Below are positions 6,991-12,055 of a stretch of DNA of 12,055 nucleotides, piece by piece (position 1 is the first letter of the stretch; every line of letters starts with the position of its first letter). The stretch lies in the NCBI GenBank assembly GCA_944363805.1, contig CALVVH010000039.1, positions 1 through 12,055 on the forward strand, read 5' to 3'. The stretch comes from an uncultured Bacilli bacterium (GTDB lineage: Bacteria > Bacillota_I > Bacilli_A > RF39 > UBA660). The notes beneath the pieces are model-generated. The model was given only the letters and a program-made list of their open reading frames with translations, ran no database searches and was not told the origin of the DNA. A program made the position numbers and the translations under genes.

Positions 6991-7030
6991 AGCCTCCGCT
7001 GGCGGCAGTCTCCACCCTGAGGTCGCGAGT
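6991..7030. other. GC-rich block just after the variable surface protein gene
   Basis: Twenty-eight of 40 bases are G or C (70%), starting 10 bases after the stop codon, in a very AT-rich intergenic region. It holds small hairpins (CCGC TG GCGG at 6996-7005) but no T tract, so it is not an ordinary terminator. DGR targets often have a GC-rich hairpin downstream of the VR that helps homing, and this could be such an element. The hairpin is short, so this remains an inference. Confidence 0.35.
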
Positions 7031-7081
7031 TATCAACATAAATTTATATAAAAAACAATGTTAGTATAAAAGATTCTTGAT

Positions 7082-7174
7082 ATGGTATTGGGTGAATTAG
7101 AAAGTTTTTATCTAAGTGATGAAGAAAAAGAAAAAATAATTACAGAAGATATATATTGTAAAATTCTGTATTAA
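7082..7174 (+). pseudogene. Short ORF, probable remnant of a lost gene or spurious
   Basis: A 30-codon ORF of acidic and basic composition (GELESFYLSDEEKEKIITED) with no ribosome binding site. The frame is open only from about 7070. It ends just before a good terminator, so something upstream was or is transcribed. The LSDEEKEKII stretch resembles the last helix of amidohydrolase-type proteins, but at this length the similarity means little. The rest of the gap 6982-7270 holds only the GC-rich block, this ORF, a terminator and the yvcK promoter. Confidence 0.25.
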
Positions 7175-7180
7175 ATTATA

Positions 7181-7219
7181 ATCTAGTATGAATAGTAAAC
7201 ATACTGGATTTTTTCTTTA
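7181..7219 (+). terminator. Intrinsic terminator upstream of the yvcK operon
   Basis: ATCTAGTATG (7181-7190) pairs with CATACTGGAT (7200-7209), ten base pairs with one G-T wobble and a 9-base loop, followed by TTTTTTCTTT. It closes the transcript of the variable surface protein gene. Confidence 0.8.
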
Positions 7220-7225
7220 TCTAAC

Positions 7226-7254
7226 TTTACCTTTCTTGGTATTTGTGATAGACT
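7226..7254 (+). promoter_or_regulatory. Promoter of the yvcK-truA operon
   Basis: TTTACC (7226-7231) and TAGACT (7249-7254) are 17 bp apart, with TG at 7246-7247 as an extended -10. It lies right after the terminator. Transcription would start near 7261, leaving a leader of only about 10 bases before the Shine-Dalgarno-like AGTGAT and the ATG. Confidence 0.5.
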
Positions 7255-7270
7255 TAGTTTAGTGATGAAT

Positions 7271-8224
7271 ATGAAGAAAATTGTTATATTTGGTGGTGGA
7301 AGTGGACTTTCACAACTTTTAAAAGGAATAAAATTATTTCCAGTAGAAATTACTGCTGTAGTTACTGTTGCTGATAATGGGGCAAGTACGGGAAGACTTA
7401 GAAGAGAACTGAAGATACCTGCAGTTGGTGATATTTCTAAAGTAATGCTTAGTATGGCTAATGTCGATCAAGATGTAATTGATTTAATGAATTATAGATT
7501 TACGAAGTCGAAGACTTTGGGTAATCATTCAGTAAAGAATTTACTTCTTACAGCATTACTTGATTTAAAAGGTAATTTTGATAGTGCTATTCCAATACTT
7601 GGGAATATGCTCGATTTAAAAGGAACTGTACTACCTCTTACAGAAGATAATATCAATTTAGTTGGAGTAACAACAGATGGTAAATTAATTAAAGGAGAAG
7701 AACAAGTAACGAAGTGTGCGAGTAAGATAGATTATGTAAAATATGATAAAGATTTTACTGTTAATCCTAAAGTAATAAAGGCTATTAATGAAGCTGATTT
7801 GATAATTTTTTCATCTGGAAGTTTGCTTACAAGTATTAGTCCTCATTTAGTTGATAAGGGATTAGTAGAAAAGATTAATAAAGCTAAAGCTGATAAAATG
7901 TATATATGTAACTTGTTTACTCAACCTGGTGAAACTGATGATTTTACTGTTAGAGATCATATAGATTTCTTAGAAAAATATTTGGGTAAAGGAAGTATCG
8001 ATGTTGTAATTGCTAATAATGCAATTATGAGTAGTAAGTTAGCTATGAAATATGCTGATGAAGAACAAAAAGATCCGGTACTTTTGGATATGCATGAATT
8101 AGAAGATACCAATATCTATGTAATTGCCGATAAGTTGTTTACAATTGAAAATGGTTATTATAGACATGATTCTTTGAAAACAGGATATTTGATATTTTCG
8201 TATTTGATGGATGGTAGAAAATAA
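7271..8224 (+). CDS. yvcK: YvcK/CofD-like family protein (gluconeogenesis factor)
   Basis: A 317-aa cytoplasmic protein of the YvcK family, related to CofD. In B. subtilis it is needed for growth on gluconeogenic carbon sources and for normal cell shape, and it binds UDP-sugars. The family motifs are clear: KKIVIFGGGSGLSQLLKGI at the start, then TVADNGASTGRLRRELKIP, GDISKVMLSMAN, and later NLFTQPGETDDFTVRDHI. DNGAS replaces the more usual DDGGS, but the YbhK branch also has Asn there. ATG 7271 is preferred to GTG 7262 or ATG 7265 because AGTGAT (7261-7266) then stands in the same position as AGGTGAT before the YitT start. In most Firmicutes rapZ precedes yvcK and whiA follows. Here rapZ is absent and whiA overlaps by one base. 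Confidence 0.93.
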   Translation: MKKIVIFGGGSGLSQLLKGIKLFPVEITAVVTVADNGASTGRLRRELKIPAVGDISKVMLSMANVDQDVIDLMNYRFTKSKTLGNHSVKNLLLTALLDLKGNFDSAIPILGNMLDLKGTVLPLTEDNINLVGVTTDGKLIKGEEQVTKCASKIDYVKYDKDFTVNPKVIKAINEADLIIFSSGSLLTSISPHLVDKGLVEKINKAKADKMYICNLFTQPGETDDFTVRDHIDFLEKYLGKGSIDVVIANNAIMSSKLAMKYADEEQKDPVLLDMHELEDTNIYVIADKLFTIENGYYRHDSLKTGYLIFSYLMDGRK

Positions 8225-9141
8225 TGACTTTTACTACTATGTTAAAAGAAGAGATTTCCAAGAATGATTTTAACATCGTGGAAGCCAGATATGAGTTAAT
8301 AGCATTTTTAAATTGTCTAGCTAAGTTTGGAAAAGATGAATTGTTGATAACTGTAGAAAATGCTAGTATTGCTAGAAGAATATATAAAGAAATTAAAGAG
8401 ATATATGATGTAAATCCCAAGATAATTATTAGATTACAAAAAAGATTTAAAGTAAAACAAATATATATATTGAGTATTAAAGAAAGATTGGATTTTATTA
8501 AAGATTCAGTTAGTTTAGGAACAAAGATCGATTTGGAAACGCTTGTTACTGATGAGGAAAAGATTGCTTTTATTGAAGGGGCGTTTTTAGCAGTAGGGAA
8601 TGTTTCTAATCCGAGTACAAGTGGATATCATTTGGAATTTATTTTTACGAAGGAAAGGTTAGCTAAACAGGTTCTTAATTTACTCGAGTATTTTAAATTG
8701 AATGCTAAACTTATAAAACGGGGATATAAAACTGTTGTCTATATTAAGTCAAGTGAAAATATTAGTGATTTAATTAAGTTATTTAAAGCTACAAGTTCTT
8801 TGTTTTATTTTGAAGATGTTAGAATATATCGGGATCATAAGAATATGGTCAATAGGCTCAATAATTGTGAGATAGCTAATCAGGAGAAAACTTTTAAAGC
8901 TGGACAAAAACAATTAGAGGACATTAAATATTTGAAAGAATCAGATTTGTTTGATTTGTTAGATGATAAGACTAAAATTGTATCAACAGCTAGAGAAAAA
9001 TATCCGGAGGTATCTTATCAAGAATTAGCAGATATTATTACGGAAGAAATGGGTTATAAAATTGGTAAATCGGGAGTAAATCATCATTTTATTAAAATAA
9101 ATGATTTAGTAAAGAAGCATAAAGAAAGAAGTGAAAAGTAG
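8224..9141 (+). CDS. whiA: DNA-binding protein WhiA
   Basis: A 305-aa protein of full family length. In Gram-positive bacteria WhiA affects cell division and chromosome segregation, and in Streptomyces it controls sporulation genes. The first two thirds carry the LAGLIDADG-homing-endonuclease-like fold without nuclease residues (FIEGAFLAVGNVS at 117-128). The signature NRLNNCEIANQEKTFKAGQ lies at 210-228. The C-terminal helix-turn-helix spans about 257-293 (KYPEVSYQELADII, then GKSGVNHHFIKI). Its ATG shares one base with the yvcK stop (TAATG), so the pair is translationally coupled, as in other Firmicutes. Confidence 0.95.
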   Translation: MTFTTMLKEEISKNDFNIVEARYELIAFLNCLAKFGKDELLITVENASIARRIYKEIKEIYDVNPKIIIRLQKRFKVKQIYILSIKERLDFIKDSVSLGTKIDLETLVTDEEKIAFIEGAFLAVGNVSNPSTSGYHLEFIFTKERLAKQVLNLLEYFKLNAKLIKRGYKTVVYIKSSENISDLIKLFKATSSLFYFEDVRIYRDHKNMVNRLNNCEIANQEKTFKAGQKQLEDIKYLKESDLFDLLDDKTKIVSTAREKYPEVSYQELADIITEEMGYKIGKSGVNHHFIKINDLVKKHKERSEK

Positions 9142-9143
9142 TT

Positions 9144-9641
9144 ATGAAAGTAAGACTTGCAGGAAATATCCAAAGCGATAGTATTGTCGATGGGGATGGA
9201 ATTAGAACTGTCGTATGGTTTCAAGGTTGTCCTCATCATTGTAGAGAATGTCATAATCCGGAAACTTGGAATCCTAATGGAGGAATGGAAATAGAATTGG
9301 AGGAAGTAAAAGAACAACTTAAAAATCTTAAATATCAAACAGGAATTACTTTGTCTGGTGGAGATCCATTTTTTCAACCTATAGAAGCTTTAGAAATTGC
9401 TAAGTATGCGCATAGTATAGGCTTGAATGTATGGTGTTATACAGGGTATACATATGAAGAGATAATGGCTAATGATGATGATAAAAAGAAGTTATTAGAA
9501 AATGTCGATGTTTTAGTGGATGGTAGATTTGAAATTGATAAAAAGAGTTTGGCATGTAAGTTTAGAGGAAGTACTAATCAAAGAATTATCGATGTTAAAA
9601 AGAGTTTGAAAGCAGGTGAGATAATTAAACTTTATGAATAG
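9144..9641 (+). CDS. nrdG: Anaerobic ribonucleotide reductase activating protein NrdG (radical SAM)
   Basis: A radical-SAM activase of 165 aa that installs the glycyl radical on the class III ribonucleotide reductase NrdD. The 4Fe-4S ligands are C29, C33 and C36 in the CxxxCxxC motif (GCPHHCRECHNPETW). SGGDP at about 72-76 is the SAM-binding motif. VDGDGIRTVVWFQG ahead of the cluster is typical of NrdG. It starts 2 bases after the whiA stop and overlaps the next gene by 8 bases. The partner nrdD, usually adjacent, is not in this window. Pyruvate formate-lyase activase is the other possibility, but that enzyme is usually about 240-250 aa, so NrdG is preferred. Confidence 0.88.
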   Translation: MKVRLAGNIQSDSIVDGDGIRTVVWFQGCPHHCRECHNPETWNPNGGMEIELEEVKEQLKNLKYQTGITLSGGDPFFQPIEALEIAKYAHSIGLNVWCYTGYTYEEIMANDDDKKKLLENVDVLVDGRFEIDKKSLACKFRGSTNQRIIDVKKSLKAGEIIKLYE

Positions 9642-10110
9642 TAATGATGAGTATAATTATATTATTTTAGCTAATGATATAGATAAAATATTTTTGGCTA
9701 AATTTGCTGAGTATCCAATTATTGATGGAGATATATCTTATGATGAATTGAAAACTAAACTAGAATTTCACACTGCTAAGAGAATAATATTAAATGATAC
9801 ATTTTATGGCTTGAAAGATAAAGAAATAAGAGAAATTATATCTTTGTTAAAAAGACAAAATATTAAGTTTATTTTGATTACTAGTGATATTGAACAGGCT
9901 TTGTATGGTGATTATATTAAAGTGTATGATGGAGCGAATATTATTTTGGAAGGAAATAAAGAAGTAGTTTTAAAAGAAGAAAAAACTTTAAAGAAATTAG
10001 GATATGGCCTTCCTTTTGTGGTGGATTTGTCAACACAACTTAATTATTACGACATTTTCGATAAAATTTATTATGATATGGATGAGTTAGTTGGTGATTT
10101 ATGGAATTAA
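9634..10110 (+). CDS. Degenerate EcfA-type ABC ATPase (EcfA1-like pseudo-ATPase)
   Basis: I read this 158-aa protein as the eroded remains of the energy-coupling-factor ATPase EcfA1, normally about 280 aa. The C-terminal two thirds still align by eye: IILNDTFYGLKDKEIREII stands where ILDEPTSGLDPKGRKEI would be, LITSDIEQALYGDYIKVYDG where LITHDMDEALYADRVIVMDG would be, and IILEGNKEVV plus LGYGLPFVVDLS match the EcfA tail. Walker A and the LSGGQ signature are absent. The Walker B Asp-Glu pair has become N54-D55, and the switch His is S84. It should not hydrolyse ATP. The frame is intact, it overlaps both neighbours, and it sits where ecfA1 normally lies in Firmicutes. The identification is by motif order and position, not by search. 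A protein-protein role or slow decay are both possible. Confidence 0.65.
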   Translation: MNSNDEYNYIILANDIDKIFLAKFAEYPIIDGDISYDELKTKLEFHTAKRIILNDTFYGLKDKEIREIISLLKRQNIKFILITSDIEQALYGDYIKVYDGANIILEGNKEVVLKEEKTLKKLGYGLPFVVDLSTQLNYYDIFDKIYYDMDELVGDLWN

Positions 10111-10658
10111 ATGAGTTAACTGGGAGAATAGTTGGAGTTATAAGTTCGGATTATAGAGTAGATGATTTTGGGGACAAAACAGTAAAAGAAATAGTCATCA
10201 AAAAGGTTAATGAGTCCCTTAAAATGGTTAAGTTAGATGAAAGTATATTGGATAAAAAATTTAGTGATTTATCTAGTAGAAATAAAAATAAAGTTATTTT
10301 AGCAAGTAAATTACATGATAAGGAAATAATATTGGTCAATTTTTCTAAAGGGTTATTAAAGAAAGATTATGGCTATTTTAAGACACTATTTAAAAAGATA
10401 GTAACTTATAATAGAAAAATAATTTTGGTTGAAAGTAAAATGGATTTGTTTATAAATTGTGTTGATAGAATATATGTTATTAACAATAAAGAAATCAAAT
10501 ATGAAACGTTAGATGTTTTTGATAAAATACTTTTATTATATGCTGATCAACCTAAGATTGTGGAATTTTGTTATAAGTGTGAAAAAATGGGAATAAGATT
10601 AGATCATTATACAGAATTAGATGAATTATTAAAAGCTATTTATAGGATAAAATCATGA
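10101..10658 (+). CDS. Degenerate EcfA-type ABC ATPase (EcfA2-like pseudo-ATPase)
   Basis: A 185-aa protein that aligns with EcfA2 from the Q-loop onward and lacks everything before it, including Walker A. VGVISSDYRVDDFGDKTVKE stands for the FQFPEYQLFEETVEKD region, with the Q-loop Gln lost. VNESLKMVKLDESILDKKFS matches the helical segment. LSSRN (57-61) replaces LSGGQ. IILVNFSKGL (76-85) replaces ILVLDEPTAGL, losing both Walker B acids. S112 stands at the switch His. The tail (ADQPKIVEFCYKCEKMGIRL, then TELDELLKAI) matches the EcfA2 C-terminus. It overlaps the preceding ORF by 10 bases and truA by 4. EcfT, normally between ecfA2 and truA, is missing. Ion- or vitamin-transport activity is unlikely. 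Codon use and coupling look like the neighbours, so the frame seems to be kept. Confidence 0.65.
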   Translation: MELNELTGRIVGVISSDYRVDDFGDKTVKEIVIKKVNESLKMVKLDESILDKKFSDLSSRNKNKVILASKLHDKEIILVNFSKGLLKKDYGYFKTLFKKIVTYNRKIILVESKMDLFINCVDRIYVINNKEIKYETLDVFDKILLLYADQPKIVEFCYKCEKMGIRLDHYTELDELLKAIYRIKS

Positions 10659-11374
10659 GATATTTAATTAAATTTAGTTATGATGGGACAAAGTTTCATG
10701 GCTTTCAAAGACAAAATGATGTTAAAAATGTTCAAGGAACTTTAGAAAAAGTTTTGAGTGATGTTTTGGAAAGTGAAATTGTCATAAAAGGATGTGGCAG
10801 AACTGATGCAGGTGTTCATGCCAAGTGTCAGTGCGCCCATTTTGATTCACAAAGGAAATTAACTAGAGAAGATATCAACATAGTTAATCGATTGTTGAAT
10901 GAGGAAATAGTTATTAAATCATGGCATAAAGTAAGCGATGATTTTCATGCAAGACATGATGTTAAATATAAAAAGTATGTCTATATGATAAATTGTGGAT
11001 CTTATGATAGAAGTAAAGAAGGTTATTATTATCAAATAAGGTATGATTTAGATTTAAGTGCTATGAAAAGAGCAGCCAAATTATTTGTAGGGACTCATGA
11101 TTTTCGAAATTTTGTCAGTGGGCCAAGGCTCGATTATACAACGACAATATTTAAAACTAAAATTAAAAAGAAAGGTGATACAATTTTGTTAGAATTTGTC
11201 GGGGTTGGATTTTATCGGTATATGGTAAGGCATTTAGTTGGAGCTATTTTAGATGTTGGTCGAGGAAAAGCTAAAGTGGCTGATGTTGAAAGAATGTTAG
11301 ATAATCCTTTGGTAGAAAAATGTTTGAGTGTTGTTCCGGCAGATGGTTTGTATCTAGTAGAAATCAAGTACTAA
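10655..11374 (+). CDS. truA: tRNA pseudouridine synthase A (TruA)
   Basis: Makes pseudouridine at positions 38-40 of the tRNA anticodon arm. At 239 aa it is the normal bacterial length. The catalytic Asp is D51 in GCGRTDAGVHA. The start (YLIKFSYDGTKFHGFQRQ) and the FHARHDVKYKKYVYMI, THDFRNFVSG and FYRYMVRHLVGAILDVGRGK blocks are all family hallmarks. The ATG overlaps the preceding stop as ATGA, so translation is coupled to the EcfA2-like gene. In Firmicutes truA commonly follows the ecfA1-ecfA2-ecfT genes, which supports the reading of the two preceding ORFs. It is the last gene of the operon. Confidence 0.96.
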   Translation: MRYLIKFSYDGTKFHGFQRQNDVKNVQGTLEKVLSDVLESEIVIKGCGRTDAGVHAKCQCAHFDSQRKLTREDINIVNRLLNEEIVIKSWHKVSDDFHARHDVKYKKYVYMINCGSYDRSKEGYYYQIRYDLDLSAMKRAAKLFVGTHDFRNFVSGPRLDYTTTIFKTKIKKKGDTILLEFVGVGFYRYMVRHLVGAILDVGRGKAKVADVERMLDNPLVEKCLSVVPADGLYLVEIKY

Positions 11375-11396
11375 GATTGATTTCTATTTGTTTTTA
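11358..11396 (+). terminator. Intrinsic terminator of the yvcK-truA operon
   Basis: TAGAAATCAA (11358-11367) pairs perfectly with TTGATTTCTA (11377-11386), with the truA stop codon in the loop, followed by TTTGTTTTT. Confidence 0.85.
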
Positions 11397-11405
11397 TGAT
11401 ATTAT
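11377..11405 (+). promoter_or_regulatory. Promoter of the last two small genes
   Basis: TTGATT (11377-11382) and TATTAT (11400-11405) are 17 bp apart, with an extended -10 TG at 11397-11398. The -35 lies inside the right arm of the truA terminator, so the two signals share DNA. AAGGGAG at 11420-11426 is the ribosome binding site. Confidence 0.6.
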
Positions 11406-11434
11406 AAGGACAATTTTTGAAGGGAGTATAATTT

Positions 11435-11737
11435 ATGGTTCAAGATGAAAGAAATTTTACAGTAAAGAAAATTAAAAAGTATGAAAAATTAAGTTTTGAT
11501 CAAAAAAATAGAGCAAATAATAGTGCATTTGGTTTGGCGTATTGTTTAATTACTATAGTTGCTGGAATTTATAATGATGAAACATTAACTTTTGTACTTG
11601 CTTGTCTTGCTTCAGTTCTTTCTGCTATTAATATTAAAAATTTAATAGAGGCTCTTTCTAAAAAAGCCGGCTATGATTTGAAAATTGAGGAATTACAAGA
11701 TTTATTAGAAAATGATGACGAGTTAGGAAGCAGATAA
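11435..11737 (+). CDS. Small membrane protein of unknown function, two predicted helices
   Basis: A 100-aa protein I do not recognise. A charged, Lys-rich N-terminus (1-28) is followed by two hydrophobic segments at about 30-47 (SAFGLAYCLITIVAGIY) and 50-67 (TLTFVLACLASVLSAINI), with only a short NDE turn between them, and then an acidic tail that could form a short amphipathic helix (EELQDLLENDDE). It looks like a hairpin in the membrane with both ends in the cytoplasm. It has its own promoter and a strong ribosome binding site. Its stop shares a base with the next start (TAATG), so the two proteins are probably made together. Confidence 0.7.
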   Translation: MVQDERNFTVKKIKKYEKLSFDQKNRANNSAFGLAYCLITIVAGIYNDETLTFVLACLASVLSAINIKNLIEALSKKAGYDLKIEELQDLLENDDELGSR

Positions 11738-11997
11738 TGATAGATATATTAGATATAATTACTTTGGATAATGATATTGATTATGTAGTGGGAGCTAAAA
11801 CTTTAAGAGATGGGATAAATTATTATTGTTTAGTTAATGAAAATAATCCGGAGGATTTACTTATTTGTAAGAGTAAGGAAGAAGTTAATTTGATGGAAGT
11901 AACTGATGTCGAAGTGGTAAAAAGTTTGCTTCCGGGATTTTACAAAAGTATTAGAGAAGCTAAAATTATAGAAAAGTGGTTAGTATTTACAGCCTAA
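11737..11997 (+). CDS. Small cytoplasmic protein of unknown function (perhaps DUF1292-like)
   Basis: An 86-aa acidic protein without membrane segments. The pattern ITLDNDIDYVVGAKT, then INYYCLVNENNPEDLLIC, then EEVNLMEVTDVEVVKSLLP suggests a small beta-rich fold and resembles short DUF1292-type proteins of Firmicutes, but this is a weak impression. AGGAAG (11725-11730) precedes the ATG, which overlaps the upstream stop by one base. Coupling to the two-helix membrane protein suggests a shared role, which I cannot name. Confidence 0.65.
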   Translation: MIDILDIITLDNDIDYVVGAKTLRDGINYYCLVNENNPEDLLICKSKEEVNLMEVTDVEVVKSLLPGFYKSIREAKIIEKWLVFTA

Positions 11998-12011
11998 ATA
12001 AATAAAGTCAG

Positions 12012-12052
12012 TACTTTTTACTACAATTTTACCAAATTTTCAGTAAAAAGTA
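12012..12052. repeat. Inverted repeat at the right edge of the window
   Basis: TACTTTTTACT (12012-12022) and AGTAAAAAGTA (12042-12052) are perfect 11-bp inverted arms around 19 bases. They follow the last gene by 14 bases. No T tract is visible before the window ends, so it may be a terminator whose tail is cut off, or an operator for the next gene. Confidence 0.5.
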
Positions 12053-12055
12053 AGG

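Noticed and set aside
6991..7036. tRNA-like fragment (CTGAGGTCGCGAGTT resembles a tRNA variable region and T arm)
   Set aside because: The T loop (TTCGAAT) is missing, the anticodon stem does not pair well and there is no acceptor stem.
1..12055. DGR template repeat or reverse transcriptase within the window
   Set aside because: By eye, no second GC-rich, AAC-rich copy of 6811-6906 exists on either strand and no protein here has RT motifs. A computed alignment would settle this.
1..12055. CRISPR array, insertion sequence or rRNA gene
   Set aside because: No regular direct repeats with spacers, no transposase and no rRNA-like stretch were seen.
1..12055. Mycoplasma-type genetic code (TGA as Trp)
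   Set aside because: Several clear genes end in TGA, including the surface protein, the XRE gene and the gene before truA, and their Trp codons are TGG.

Overview
The window suggests an AT-rich (roughly 30% GC by eye), Gram-positive, anaerobic Firmicute, probably a gut-type Bacilli or Mollicutes-related lineage. WhiA, YvcK, YitT and TruA are typical Firmicute genes. A GerQ-like spore-coat protein points to a spore-forming lineage, and NrdG to anaerobic growth. TGA is used as a stop and TGG for Trp, so the code looks standard rather than the Mycoplasma code.

Layout. 1-184: a structured RNA or leader ending in a weak terminator, in front of a secreted coiled-coil M23 (LytM-type) peptidase (185-1435). 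1522-3956: a large single-pass membrane protein of unknown function, coupled to a metallo-beta-lactamase-fold hydrolase. A very strong bidirectional terminator follows, then convergent gerQ on the minus strand. 4458-5336: a YitT-family membrane protein. 5339-5590 (minus): a small XRE-type repressor, divergent from a 425-aa surface protein (5704-6981). 7271-11374: a tightly packed operon yvcK-whiA-nrdG-two degenerate EcfA-like proteins-truA. 11435-11997: two small unknown proteins. An inverted repeat lies at the right edge.

Three things stand out. (1) The 3' end of the 425-aa surface protein gene turns abruptly GC-rich and adenine-poor, with codons of the form NNC, and encodes a C-type-lectin-like ending (SARPVFYL). 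This is what the variable region of a diversity-generating retroelement (DGR) target looks like. No reverse transcriptase, Avd or template repeat is visible here, so they would have to act in trans. (2) Between that gene and the XRE repressor lie three copies of an 11-bp near-palindrome (AACAWATTGTT), spaced exactly 25 bp apart. This suggests that a dedicated repressor switches the variable surface protein. (3) Just upstream of truA, where Firmicutes usually carry ecfA1-ecfA2-ecfT, there are two overlapping intact ORFs that align with the EcfA ATPases but have lost Walker A, the signature motif, the Walker B acidic pair and the switch histidine. They appear to be pseudo-ATPases kept in an operon, and ecfT is gone.
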